A stretch of DNA of 64,000 nucleotides, from NCBI RefSeq assembly GCF_025698545.1, contig NC_068570.1, positions 8,060,001 to 8,124,000 on the forward strand. The letters run 5' to 3'. The notes beneath the pieces are model-generated. The model did no database searches. It saw only the letters and a program-made list of their open reading frames with translations, and had not been told where the DNA came from. Below are positions 11,704 to 24,112 of this stretch, piece after piece. The translations under genes were made by a program, and so were the position numbers. Positions within the stretch are counted from its first letter, which is position 1; each line of letters starts with the position of its first letter. Source of the DNA: Gossypium raimondii (lineage: Eukaryota > Streptophyta > Magnoliopsida > Malvales > Malvaceae).

Positions 11704-14483
11704 ACAAGTCACATAGCCATGGGCATACTCAAGTTATGACGGTCCGTTGGACTTGTCATCATGTTTCAAGTTATTACGGTCTATTGAACTTGTCCTCATA
11801 CTTCAAATTAAGACAATCCGCTAACTTGTCTCTAAGTTTCCATGCAAAGGTTATACACAGAACTCCACAATATGAAAGTCCACGGGACTATCTATTCAAG
11901 GAATCTGCGTGAATGAGTCCGCAGGCATGAATCTGTATCTATGAATCCATATATAAGAATATGTACTTATGTATCTGTATTTATGAATCCACATATATGA
12001 TTCCGTACTTATAAATCCATATATATGAATCTGTATCTAGGAGTCCGCATATATGAATCAGTACTTATAAATCAATATATATAATTTCGTATTTATAATT
12101 TTGCATATATGATTTCGTATTTATAGTTCTGCATATGTGATTCTGCATCCATGAACCCACATGAAAGAGTCTAAAAGGACTATTCTTTAAGTAGGAGCCC
12201 ATAAGGACTAACCGACGAGTACGAATCCACAAGTTTAAGTTCGCCAAAGCATGATTTTGAAAATCTAAGTCCACCAAGAATGAATTCATATGTATGAACC
12301 CGCCAAGTTTGAACTCGCATGTTTAAGTCGCCGTGTGTGAGTCCGCACTTAAGGGTCCTCTAAGTGTGAAATTTCTTGCATGAACCTTCAGGGACCAACT
12401 ACTGAATGTTAGTCCGCAACAATATTATCTTCCAAGATACCCAGCACATGATCGACAACCAAAATTGATAACAAGTTGTTTGTATGAGACCAATGTAAAT
12501 GCGTAAGCGAAACCATCCTACAAGATAAACTAACGCACAAACGATAAAAATAGATAATCGTGCCAATGTATAAAATGTGTCCGTTTGCAAGTTGTTCCAA
12601 TGCAAAGGATGTTAAGAGTGCACCATAAAGACGTTCGATTTGCCCTTATGCAAGTGATGTCAACATGAGACCAGGCCATTGAAGTCATATCTTATGATAA
12701 CATCATGTCCAAATACGTTATATTAATAACTCACTAAATTCATTTGAACTTATCTAGCTTCTTATTATGTTTTCAAGTAAAAAGGACTATGCGAGACGTT
12801 GGAGAAGGACTAAGCCAAGATCTGTCGAGCCTGTGTGAGCTTTTTCTTCTTAACTATAACATGTATATAGTGGAGGCAACCTACAGGCTAAGCCCCAGGA
12901 TACAAAATTTCTATAATTGAATTTGAATAACATTATTATTATTCCAACGGGGGTTGATTGTTATAATTTAGCAAAGTTATTATTGTTAATCACTCTTAAT
13001 ACGCTTGTTAATGTCTCATTTAAAAATTTGTGTTGTAGCAATTCCGATATATAGCCAGTCGATTGGTTAAGCGATCGAGATGCTACACAAACACACTCTA
13101 AAATAAATTTTCCTTATTCAAACTAAGATGAAATATATAGTTGGAAAGATGTCCTTATTGGATGAAAAATAGAGCATGCACATGTAGTCAATTTTATTGT
13201 CGATTTCTCAGCATATTATAGGTGACAAATGTCACATGCTCAAGTAATTCTAAATTTTTTGTTGCTTATTTTGAGCCAACACTCTGCTTTATTATATATA
13301 TAATTTATCATTTTAAATATTTTATTATTTATAAAATTTATCATAAAAGCTTTGATTAAATAAATTTACTTGATAAAATTTTTTATCATACTTATAAGTA
13401 TGAATTCTGAAATTATTAAAATGCTTTTGTTAAACCAAATTATATATAATAAATAATATTAATATTAGGTGTTTGATAAGAACTTTAACCTTAGCTTGAT
13501 ACAAATCAAGACAATATTAAATTTAATATTATATTTATTTATGTTTTCATTAAGTAAAAAAAAAAAGAAAAGGAAAAATTTATAGTACTTTAGTTTTAAA
13601 TGACAATTTTAATTATTTACATAATAAATAATTTTATATTTTATATATAAATTTTATAAGTAATGCACTACATTTCTATAATCTAATTTAATATATTATA
13701 ATTATATTAATTATTTATTTATTATGAATTATTATGATCAATTTATTGATGATTAAGAAAAGGTGAAAATTAAAAATCTTATAGTGAAGAGTTTAACCTA
13801 CAATATAAAAATTTTTTAGTTGGACAAATATTTTAATAATGAGTAGTTTTTTTTATAATCACTATATTAATTATTATTTTGAATAATATTTTTGTATTAA
13901 TTATATGGAATAATATTGTATATATTCAATATGGTAAAAGTGATTTAAAATGTCAACAACCAAAAGAGTAAATGGTTAAAACTACTAACATCCACTTACC
14001 CTAAATTATAATATAAGCTTTGATTGTAATTTAAAAGAAAAGATAAATAAATAAATACATTAATTTTGGTCTAATCTGTAATTTTATATATAAAATTTTG
14101 ATTTGATTTGATTCAATTTTCATAAATTAACATAATTGTTTATATAACATCATTTTATATTTATATATTACATACACAAATAATTATATTTATCCAATAT
14201 AAAAATAATTTAATATATTTATTTTTAAAATGTGTACAATTGAATCAAAATGAAAGTTATATATATATTTTAACCACAATTGAATGCATATAATTACACC
14301 AAATCAAAGTTCATATACTAAATTACATATTGAATCTCGTATATAATTTTAAGATTTGTCTCAAAAAATTATGACTTGATTTTCTTTTTATAAAATTATT
14401 ATGTTAAAAAATATTCGATACTCATCCACCATTTATCCGAAGACAAACCGTACGTTGCTTTAGAAAGTAGAGATGAAAATTCG
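11704..14483. other. Repeat-derived and AT-rich DNA without genes
   Basis: 11704-12430 is GAATCCGTAT-type degenerate repeat sequence that looks like the remains of a long LTR. 12430-13100 is moderate-GC sequence with no coding signal. 13100-14480 is extremely AT-rich with homopolymer runs. No open frame here has recognisable domains. Confidence 0.6.
11930..12170. repeat. Degenerate short tandem repeat
   Basis: Words of the type TATGAATCCATATA, TATGAATCTGTAT and TATGATTTCGTAT recur about every 15-17 bases, often in pairs of about 32 bases, for some 240 bp. Copies are imperfect, indicating an old array. Confidence 0.7.
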
Positions 14484-14489
14484 AAAAAA
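14484..14489 (-). terminator. Pol III terminator of the tRNA-Ser gene
   Basis: Six T on the minus strand starting two bases after the tRNA 3' end, the normal RNA polymerase III stop signal. Confidence 0.85.
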
Positions 14490-14490
14490 G

Positions 14491-14572
14491 CGTGAGCGGC
14501 AGGATTCGAACCTGCGCGGGCAGAGCCCACATGATTTCTAGTCATGCCCGATAACCACTCCGGCACGCCCAC
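14491..14572 (-). tRNA. tRNA-Ser, anticodon AGA
   Basis: On the minus strand an 82-nt cloverleaf can be drawn. The acceptor GTGGGCG pairs with CGCTCAC, one G-T wobble, followed by discriminator G. The D arm carries the A box TGCCGGAGTGG. The anticodon stem CATGA/TCATG encloses loop CTAGAAA with anticodon AGA, reading UCU. The long variable arm GTGGGCTCTGCCCGC marks a class II tRNA, as in serine tRNAs. The T arm has B box GGTTCGAATCC. There is no intron; a T6 terminator follows. Flanks are transposon-rich, so this is an isolated single-copy locus in the window. All determinants look intact. Confidence 0.97.
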
Positions 14573-14749
14573 TTGACAAGATTTTTCTAAGAAACCAATT
14601 AATTATTTAAAACAAACAAAAAAGAAGCATGTTCATCATGCCATGCATACTTGTCTGGTGATGGCCCACTCAACTTTTTCACACTCAATTGGTCCCTCAC
14701 TTCATAAAATTCTTTTCAGCCAAAACCTTTTTCCTTCCAATAATTCCAA

Positions 14750-16155
14750 GGGTAAATTCCACAAATGATCATCCAATTATACTTGTGTTCCTGTTTTAGT
14801 TATCCAACTTTAAAATTTCTCAATTTAGGCACTAATGTTTGAATTTGTTCCTATTTTGGTCACCCTCAGTTAAATTGATAACGGAAAGCCTTTTTCTAAT
14901 TAGTATAATAACACACTTAGTCCTCAATACTTACATATTCTATCATTTTGATTCTAATTCTAATAATTCAATAAATTTAACCCTTCACATTTACAAATTC
15001 TATCAATTTGATCCTCAAACTTTCTAATCAAAGCTTTCAACTTTTAAAACAAGAGGCATTCCACATCTATTAACCGTTTGATTTATGGTTGAAATTATCC
15101 AATTTAGTACATAAACCTTTTGTTTATATTTTTAAGAAGTTGGTGTTAGAAATTAACAAACACCATTAAAAATAATAAAAAGTAAATTTTAAAAATATAG
15201 TATATAATAAAATTATATAAATAAATTAATATTTGTAAAAATAATTTTTCACTTTGATTAGCATAATTTTAGTTTTAATTAATTTGGTAAATGATTTGAC
15301 AAGAATCATATTATTAGCAATACGTATTGCTTATTGTGAATTTAAAATTAAAATAAATAGAATACTAATAATCTCTTAATATATTTATAATTTTTTCTAA
15401 AAACCTTTATCAATGTAACAAAAGGAAATTCAATTAATTCTTTCACATTTTTTTCATTATGAAAATTAAATGTTCTTAATTTTTTCTTAAATAATTATTG
15501 ATTGAACAATTGGATTTTTAAAGCCATAATTTTTATTTGGATTTAATTTCCAATTTCAAAGACCCACTTCAAGAACTATTTCTACTTACCTTGAAGAAAA
15601 TATCATATTGTTAACAACAAGAGTAAATTTGAAGTACTTTGTTTAAGGTTTTTCCATTTTCTTTATCCAAAATTTTATCAATCTCACGGTTATAAAATAT
15701 TATATTTAGAAAAAAACTAATGAAAAAAATGAAATGAAGTTTCAATATAAACTCATTGGTATCTAGAATTGGCTCGGAAAACAGCTCGTTAGTTGATAGA
15801 AGCTTTTTTTTTTCTTTTTTGGGTTTTTTAAATTTATAGATGTGGGATGACTCTATTTTACAAGCTGAAAGCTTTGATTAGAAAGTTTGAGGATCAATTT
15901 GATAGAATTTGTAAATATGATGGGTTAAATTTATTGAATTAATTAGAATTATGATCAAATGGATAGAATAAGTAAGTATTGAGGACTAAATGTGTTATTA
16001 CACCGGTTAGAAAAAGGTTTTATGCTATCAATTTAACGGCGGGTGGCTGGAAGAAAAATACATTTAAACGTTAGTGCCTAAATTGAAAATTTTTAAAGTT
16101 GAAAAATCAAAATAGGAACACAAGTATAATTGGGTGACCATTTGAATAGTTAAAT
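14750..16155. mobile_element. Non-autonomous element with long terminal inverted repeats (MULE-like)
   Basis: About 320 bp at the left (14750-15075, starting GGGTAAATTCC) reappear inverted at the right (about 15835-16155). Shared words include AATTATACTTGTGTTCCT, TTTAGGCACTAA, TTAGTCCTCAATACTTAC and AAACTTTCTAATCAAAGC. The roughly 760-bp core is AT-rich without coding signal. Such long TIRs suggest a Mutator-like or foldback element. The outermost 10-15 bases of the right arm have diverged, so exact ends and TSD are unresolved. Confidence 0.8.
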
Positions 16156-17745
16156 GATTAATTACTTTTGGATCAATTTATAGTGTAAATATTTGAATCT
16201 TAAAATATACTTCAAGTCTCTATACTTTTGTATGTCTAAAATTTAGTCTTTTACTTTTAACTTTAGATATTTAATCCTCTATTTTTCGAATTTAAAATTC
16301 AAATCTAATTGTTAACACAACACCATTAATTTCTTTTGTTAAATTCATTAGTGTGATATTTTGAAATTAAAAAAAACACTTACTTAGTAGCCATGTAACA
16401 AAAAAAAACATTGCAATTGACTTGAATTTAACAAATAATTTTAATAGCGTTAACAACTCTTACATCAACTTTTTATCAAAATAAAGTATTTGGGCTAATC
16501 AATGAACATTGTAAAAAGAGTGCCAAGTTATGTCAAAAGTTGAAGTATAAAGATTCAATCTTGAATTTGATTATATCATAGGGACTAAAATTGAAATTTG
16601 ACAATTTTTCTAGAATAAGGAAGGTTGATACACGTGTCAATCAAGGAAGGTTGGACCTTCCTTTTATATATAGATAGATATTTTGAGCATATTGTAAGGA
16701 TTAAAACTTAATATTTTAAGTTACACTAATTCTCTTTAGTTATTATAAAGAGATAATTATTATATTTTAGTTAAATTCAATTAACCAATTTATGAATTGT
16801 AAAGTTTAATTAATTAATTTGAGTTTCTGATTTATAGAAGAATATTTTTTATACACGTAGCAGAATACTTAAATGTACGAAACTTAAATGATTTATTAAG
16901 TTGATATCTTTAATAAAACTTTTGATGCAATTCTACTTATTAAATATTATTTTATTTAATAAAATATGATTAATAGATTTTTATGTAAAAGTAAAAAAAT
17001 TTGTTAAAATAATAGCAAAATTTTTTGTTAAAATAATAGCTTAACTAAAATTTATTATTTTTATTTAATTTATAAGATAATTTTATTTAATAAAATATAA
17101 TTAATATTCTCACTTATATTAAATATGCATTTTATTTTAAAATTTGAGACTCAATACTATTATAAAAAGCTATTTTAGTAAAGAAAATATTTATAATTAC
17201 GGTGATTGTTGTTACAAGTGGAAAGCTATTGTAGAGACTTAAAATAAAACATAAAAAATTTATAACAAACTTTGCTATTTTAATAAATTATTATCATAAA
17301 AGGTAATTGTTATAAAGAAATTTAAGTATATTTAATTATATATCCAATCTCAATATAATTATTCTAAAAAATCAAATTTTATATTAATTATATATTAAAG
17401 TAGTGTTTGAAAAGTTATCTAATAATTGGACTTTGGTGTAATTATTTATAATTACAATATAGCAGTATGTTTGGGTAACTACTGACTATTTGGATTGTGA
17501 ACCCAAATATTATAATGTCAATGTTAATTATGTAAATATAAAATATTTTCTTACACTACATCGTGGGGTATGATACCATTTGAGAGAATGGAGTCAGACA
17601 TAAGTATCATAGACAACTCACAGACTCTTTAATTCGAGACGTTTAAGGCTTCGAAATGTAGTTGAATTTGTTGTTCTAAATTTTTTTTCTATATTAGCAT
17701 CACCTTAGTATAGCATAAAAATAGAAGGTTTGATCGTACTAGCAT
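16156..17745. other. AT-rich repeat-derived intergenic DNA
   Basis: Contains MITE-like sequence (16190-16615) with stretches of the kind ATTGAAATTTGACAATTTTT and a strong small hairpin at 16643-16663 (9-bp stem AAGGAAGGT/ACCTTCCTT, loop TGG). No coding signal. Confidence 0.5.
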
Positions 17746-17956
17746 GTTGCATATTTTATAACTTGAATCATAGGTAAAATTGAGATTATCCATACTTCAA
17801 AGAGTAAATGAAAGAAAGAGATATTGATAATCTTAATGATGCATATTCAAATTCAGATGGTGATGAACTCGATCAATTACCAACAAATGATGATAAGGAG
17901 CATATGTCAAATATTAAAGGAGTAACTCAACAAATATGCATTGAAACAATTAGATA
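17746..17956 (+). pseudogene. Possible C-terminal remnant of a PIF/Harbinger transposase
   Basis: A CIFYNLNHR-like peptide (near 17746) recalls the CILHNFI block of HARBI1-type nucleases. After stops and a probable frameshift, a short acidic tail (NSDGDELDQLPTNDDKEHMS, then NIKGVTQQI) ends at 17956. The acidic stretch followed by a short helix resembles the C-terminus of plant PIF transposases. The match is from memory, short and damaged; it may be chance. Confidence 0.25.
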
Positions 17957-18364
17957 AAATTATATATGATGTATATTTTTCTTATTATTTTTATTAGTAA
18001 TCGTATTATCAACTACTTTTTAAACTAACATGATGTATACGATAATTTAATTTTAATTTGTTACTTATTTAGAAAAAAAATTTTATCATACTAATAATTT
18101 TTATAGTAATTAATATATTTTAAAAATATAAACTATATAATTATATAATTATAATTTATACTAGGAAGTATAATTATTAAGAATTATACTCCTGAGATAC
18201 AAAGGTGGGTCTAGATGATGGCAAAAACTGTGAGATACATCTAGTGTCTTGTCTTGTCAAAACAATGTCAGGTTGAAAGACAAATAGCATAGGAGAATCC
18301 AGCTGAAAACGAGCCTATCCTTTCTTTTAGGTTTTAGTTGGTTTGTTGTTCATACTCAACCCTC

Positions 18365-18470
18365 TTATCAAACCACCGAGTGGTTAAGAGCTCTATGTTA
18401 CCACTTTAAGCTCTAGGTTTCAAATCAATGTAAATTAATACCTTGACCAAAAGCAAAGACTAATCAATTC
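18365..18470 (+). repeat. tRNA-derived SINE-like fragment
   Basis: CCGAGTGGTTAAG (A-box-like, 18376-18388) and AGGTTTCAAATC (B-box-like, 18415-18426) lie about 39 bases apart, the spacing of a pol III promoter in a tRNA-derived SINE head. The body beyond about 18450 is not clear. Confidence 0.45.
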
Positions 18471-18639
18471 AACCCATTTTTAATTTTTTGATATTTTTAT
18501 TATTTATGAATTTTAAGAATTTTTTTAATTTAATATCAATCCAATTAGGAAAACCTTATTCAAAAAATGTACCGAAAAATCATTTTGTAAAAATAAAAAA
18601 TATACCATAAATGAATAGGAAGAGTTGTCTAAAAGTTAA

Positions 18640-18850
18640 ATTACATTTTATCTCTCTATTTAAAAATTTAAACGAGTTAATCACTATACATTAAATAAAA
18701 ATAAAATCTCCAACCCCATACATCATTATAAAGTAAACATTATATGCCACATTTGTCTGATTATTCCATCAACATTACATTAACGTTTAACGATACAAAT
18801 AAACAAAATTTTAATAAAAAACTACCAATTTACTTTTTTAATATAATGAA
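18640..18850. repeat. MITE-like repeat, copy 1
   Basis: Shares the pattern 'ATTACATTTTATCTCTCTATTT ... CACTATACATTA ... TGCCACATTTGTCTGA' with 26510-26760 and 59590-59895 in diverged form. Non-coding; boundaries are approximate. Confidence 0.4.
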
Positions 18851-19383
18851 TTAGTTTGCACATTTTTTGAAACTCAAAAACCTCCATAGAGCATGTCAGA
18901 CCATTAAATTACTTCTTTTCTTCATCTTTCATTTCCTTCCTAACAAATGAAATATAAACCAACGAATATCTTAATAACGCAAGATTTGCCGAAACTGTTT
19001 CACTCCCGGAGAGAAGTCAACACAAGAAGTCCAGACTCTGGAGCTGTACCAGATTAACCATATAGAGCAGCTTGTTTGCATTCAACCAATCAGCCAAAAG
19101 CAATTAAGAATGGTGAAAACTATAACAGAAAAACCAAAACATATTAAGCAAGCTACATTAATTAATAGCATATCATTCATACTAAGTTCCGGTATGCATC
19201 AATTCAACATTATCCTTTCTCTAAATTCATAAGAAAATGTGATAAGTCACAACAATCACATTTAAGGTCAAATTCTAAAAGAGTGGTTCGCATGTGGCAT
19301 AACTTCATCAGTCAAAGCCTCTAAAGGAGCGACCACCACAATCCGAGAGGCCCATCACACCGAATATGTGTTTTCATAAGATT

Positions 19384-20913
19384 CTAGATCAAGAGCTTCT
19401 CAATAGCATCCTACATTTCACAAAAAAAAAAAAAACATAAAATGCAGGAGCAAAGTCAGCCACAAGAAGTGCAAAACATTGACTAGATTTATATGGTAAG
19501 ATACTAAAAGGCAAAGTACCTTGAGTTGTTGTATTTGGGATTTCAATTGGCTTCCTTCGTTTGATGTGACAGAACATGCAATTACAGGTCTTGTAACCCC
19601 ACATGCACGTCCAAGTGCTTGCTTTGAAGGAACAAATACGTAGGGAACATTCTGCAGAACTCAAATACAAGTTCATTATTGTGATTATGAACGCCTTGTA
19701 ATATTTCAACAAAAAGCATTGGAAATAGAAATCTAGCAACTGATCCTAGATATTTGTGCTCCATGGCAACGAATCAAGGCGTTGCATTTAAGATTGTTCC
19801 CCATGAGGAAATTTACATTGAGGAATTCACCATTAGCTCAAGAGAGGTAAAATCTTCGTATTAAATAGAAAGTGCATAATCTTATTTAAATGACCTCTTA
19901 TATTTTGCACTAGAATTAGATGTTTTAAATTCACAGCTAGGAACAACATTGATTTGAAGCAATAAAATTATAAATGACCCCAAAGACAAATTCTCAAAAA
20001 AAAAAAAAAAAAAACTCCCAAAGCTAATCATCTCAACAGTGTATGACTATTTAGCACATTAGAGTTGTATCAAGGAACAGCATGTACAAAATGCATAATA
20101 TCAAACAAAAGTTATAAACAAAAAGGGGAAACTCTGAAACTGCTCAAAATTATATGTTTTCATATGGCTTTATGCAAGGGAAATGAAAGGCACAAGCAAT
20201 TTGCCACATAATTAGCGAGTTATAGCAGAGTTTGGCAATTAGAAGACAAACGTGAATACAAACGCAATTCCAAATAGTACAGGAGAACATAAAAGAATAT
20301 TCCATCCAATTCAAACAAGCAGTTTCGCAGCCATACCACCTAGCAACATATTCAGAACAACTACCCTAGCAATTACTTTGCCTAGTGTAAATACTCAAAT
20401 AGAGAAAACTGAACAAAATCCAATAGAATTAAGTGAATAAAACGTCTAAATGAGAAATGCAAAATATCCATAAAGGAATTACCTTATCTTCAGCAAGCAA
20501 AGGAAGATGGAGCAGAATCTCAAGGGGCTCGGTATCAGCAGCCATCACAATGAACTCCGAGATACCTCTATTCAGGGTCTTAGTAGCTGAATCCCAAACA
20601 AACCCAATTTTTTTAAAAAAAATGAAAGCAAAACCCATGTGGAAATAATAACAATAATAGCAAAAAACGAAAAATTTATGAAAACGAGCATCATTTCCTA
20701 ACCTTCATTAGCTCCCTTTTTGAGCTGCTTGTAGTTGGCAGCTTGTTGAACAAGATCTAAAATCGTGGTTGTTAACTGAGCATCCGCTAGTGGGTATGCT
20801 TTGGGGTTCACTGGTTCTCCAGTCTGCAAAAATTCAGCCACTTGTAACATATAATACGAAGATAAAAAAAAACACTTTACCTTAATGAACAGAAAAAAAA
20901 AAGCCATTACCAT
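19384..20913 (-). CDS. SNU13: SNU13 / 15.5K (NHP2L1) L7Ae-family RNA-binding protein
   Basis: Five coding exons on the minus strand: 20913-20911, 20823-20703, 20586-20483, 19651-19520 and 19410-19384, all with GT-AG introns, give 128 aa, the usual length. Known family role: it binds kink-turns in U4 snRNA for the tri-snRNP and in box C/D snoRNAs for rRNA methylation, in the nucleus and nucleolus. The sequence shows the L7Ae fold with the RNA-contact block [12 protein letters not shown] (about residues 39-50), then [20 protein letters not shown] and [12 protein letters not shown]. Exon 1 carries only the ATG before the donor GTAATG; exon 2 opens [12 protein letters not shown]. Two telo-boxes and a site II motif lie upstream, fitting a ribosome-biogenesis gene. 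No lesion seen. Confidence 0.96.
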
Positions 20914-20953
20914 TATTTTTCTTTGAGAAAGCAGATGAGGAAAAGGCAAGCGA

Positions 20954-21063
20954 CTAGGGTTTTTGTCGATATAACAAAAGGGGCGCTAGGGTTTATGAGA
21001 AAAAAAGTAACTAAGTTATTAATAGATATTGCAACTCGGGTCGGGTCCAAACAGCTATGGGCC
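20954..21063 (-). promoter_or_regulatory. Telo-boxes and site II motif upstream of SNU13
   Basis: On the minus strand AAACCCTAG occurs at 20954-20962 and TAAACCCTAG at 20986-20995. A site II element (TGGGCC on the plus strand) is at 21058-21063. The telo-box plus site II pairing is established for plant ribosomal and translation-machinery promoters. The telo-boxes sit 41-82 bases before the ATG, so they may be in the 5' UTR or at the start site. Confidence 0.7.
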
Positions 21064-21689
21064 TGACTGTACTAGGAACCCAACGGGTATGGTACCGCTA
21101 TTTTAAATGCTTAACATATTCCAATGTCTCCTTAAAAGCTTTTTCTTTTTCTTCAACAAGGCAACAGAGGTTAACTGTCAACACCATGAAGAGCTAATAA
21201 ATGCCTTTGGAGCACATCTTGCCTATTATTTTGTTTCCCAGAAAAAAGGTTTGCTGTCTTATATGTGCACAAATGGGAGGAGATGCCTAATGTAATTCAG
21301 CACTCATTGTAGCCTCCATCCCACGTATGGTATAATTTTATTTTTTTGGAATTAAAAATATATATATTATGATTTTTTAGAGTAATAAGAAATATTATAA
21401 TTATTGAGTCAAGTTATTTTTTAAAACAATCAATGTCAGTAGTAATATCATCAAACTTTTCGTGTCAGAGCTTACATAAGCACTTAATGGTCCATCAAAT
21501 GGTCAAGTTAAATTGACTATTATAAGGCTCAGTTGATTGCTAATTTTTAATTAAGAACTCAATTAATTGATTGCCCCTTTCGAACAAGGGACTCAATTGA
21601 TTTTTAAATTATTTTCCCAAGGCTTTTTTAATATTTAACACTTTTCAAATAGTCAAGTTAAATTAATTAAAATAAGTTAAAATATGTCA

Positions 21690-21840
21690 ATTGGGTCTTA
21701 ACTCAATTGGTATCAATATTTTTTTTAGTGTAGGAGGACGTGGGTTTGAGTGCGCTGAAGTGTATTATCTCCCATTTAAGTGTTGGGAAGAGGTTATGGA
21801 TAGTTTTAAACATTATATAAAAAAGAGTAGATATGATAAG
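21690..21840 (+). mobile_element. tRNA-derived SINE
   Basis: GTCTTAACTCAATTGGTATC (A-box-like, about 21695-21714) and GTGGGTTTGAGTGC (B-box-like, 21740-21753) are followed by a body ending GATAGTTTTAAACATT and an A-rich tail near 21823. This is the layout of a plant tRNA-derived SINE. A damaged relative is at 32550-32690, where the B-box part and the GGGTTATGAAAAAAGTTACG body are recognisable. Confidence 0.65.
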
Positions 21841-21849
21841 AACCTATAA

Positions 21850-22195
21850 TGAGATTAATGTTCAAAAATTTAAAATATTATAGTATTAAATATAAAATTC
21901 AATATTTTAATTTAAAACTATAAATATTACAAGATTTTATCACACATAATGTGGCTGAAAGAAAATATTGTAGGTTTTTTAAATTTTATTCAATAACAAA
22001 TATAGGTAGAGCGATAATGAATTGGTATTTTAATATTATTGAACATGTGTTTGATCTTTTATTTGAAAATTTTAATTTTTTATTTAAAAATAATATAAAT
22101 GTATAATATTAATTATACGGGAAATAAGTGTATAATTATATTTTTATAATTTTATAATTGAGTTGGTGACTCGATTAAGAGTAAAAGTGTTCATG
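21850..22195. other. AT-rich spacer, nothing recognised
   Basis: AT-rich sequence between the SINE and LTR-derived DNA. No coding or structural signal seen. Confidence 0.4.
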
Positions 22196-24112
22196 AGTTG
22201 AGTTTAACTCAGAGGTATTTTTATAATCCGGGCATAAAAGCAAAACATAGATCATAAAGATGTATGAGTTAAAATCGAAATGTTATGCAACTTAACAAAT
22301 TCAAAATATCAATTCACATATTCATAGATTCAAAACCAAATCATTTCCACGTGACTATCAAATTTCTCAAGTCATTTTATAACAAAATCCCTGTAATGGC
22401 TCATTTCATTTCAATTTTTAGTCTCATGATTTCATGGAACATGATATATTAATGTTCACAAATTACTCCACACGTTCACATTTTATTTCCCATTCAATTC
22501 CATTTCTCATTCTTTTGCCATATTGAAATCATATATCTCATTTTATCATTTATATCCCTATTAACACAACTCGGGCTTGGACTAATACACGGATCCAACC
22601 AACACACCAGTTTGGCACTCAGCACTATAAATAGTTGACACCCGAATCCGAAGCAAATAGTTACACCCAGCTCTATAAATAAGTTGACACCCAATGGTCT
22701 CATCGATTAAACCGAAGTAAATTGGCACACAGTGCCTCGTCGGCTCATAGTCGAAGTAACCCTAAACTCTTCCTATCCTATGGCATGCCATCTATATCTA
22801 ATTCAGCCCGAACAGTTAATAGGATTTTCATTGCTTTTTTCATGCTTAATCAATATATATCAATTTACATCAATTATATCATAAATTCATTTATTAAACC
22901 ATATGACAACATGAAATATCTCATTATGCATTAAATTTCATACTTATATATACATTCGCATCTTTCACATATATGTAATTTAGTCTTCAAGAACATCAAT
23001 CATTTTGAAACAACCTAAATACATCTCATTATCACAAATTGACTCACCTTATATTCTCACTATGCACATATAGTTCAAAATGCAGTAATTTACAAGTAGT
23101 TTGGATTATAGAAACACAAACCGTAAAATCTGAGTTATTCGTTAACAACTTTGTCTTTTCCTTTCTTTTTTGAGGAATTCGCGTTGACATTAGCTGCGAA
23201 TTAAAACAAACATAATAAATTATCAATATACAGTCACTTTCGCATTCAATTTCTCATTTATATAACTTTTTTATTTTATTCAATTTAGTCCCTAAAACTG
23301 AGACAACATAACTTTCAAATTTAACCTCCAATTTTTATACCATTTTCACTCTAAGCCTAATTTAATTATCCATTTCACATTTCTACTACTGAATTTTGAA
23401 ATCCGTGCATTTTAGTCTCTATTTCACAAAATCATCAATTGATTTTACAATTTAATCCTTTATCAATTCTAAACTTAAAATCTATCAAAATATTACTAAA
23501 AGCTTCAACTATCTAACAATGAAAACTTCTTAATTCTTTAACAATACCGAAAAATTCAACATGAGTTGACTAGCTTATAGTATCGAGATTCTGAAAACAT
23601 AAAAATTACAATAAAAAAACTAAATTACACCAAGCAATTAAGCTTCAAAATTAAACTCCAATGGCCCGATGTTTCCTCTCCATCTTTTCTCCTATTTTGA
23701 ATTGCATGAGGAAGATGGAAGGAAATGCTTTCTCTTTCCTTCCACTACTCTTATCATAAATTATTAAATTTTCATTTCATTTCATTCTTTCAATTTTATT
23801 TAAATTAAAATCTTATAACATATATATACCTTAGTTACCAACCGGCCATAATGATTCCAAGGTGGTATAATCACCACTTTGGTCCCTATTTTATTTCTAA
23901 TTAACAATTCTTAATAATCTAATTTTATTACTTTTATGATTTAGTTCATATACTTAAATTAAACACTAATTCAAAGAAATTATCTAACCGAATTTTAATT
24001 CACTTCTAATATAACTCTGTAAATATTTAATAAAAATATTTACGAGTCCAGTTTATGGAAACGAGGTCTTAAAACCACACTTTCTGATACCACTGACTTT
24101 CGGGTCATTACA
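22196..24112 (-). mobile_element. Truncated long LTR fragment
   Basis: The right edge GGGTCATTACA (ending 24112) with ACGAGGTCTTAAAACCAC just inside is the same terminal module seen at 42370-42602 and 46030-46301 (ACGAGGTC..., AACCACT, GGGCTATTA/GGGCTGTTACA). Read on the minus strand it is an LTR start (TGTAATGACCCGAAAG). The opposite LTR terminus is missing near 22200, so the copy is truncated. No coding sequence; open frames inside are not genes. Confidence 0.65.

Noticed and set aside
13040..13095. tRNA-like words (GCCAGTCGATTGGTTAAGCG)
   Set aside because: No B box at the right spacing and no cloverleaf can be drawn, unlike the intact tRNA-Ser at 14491-14572.
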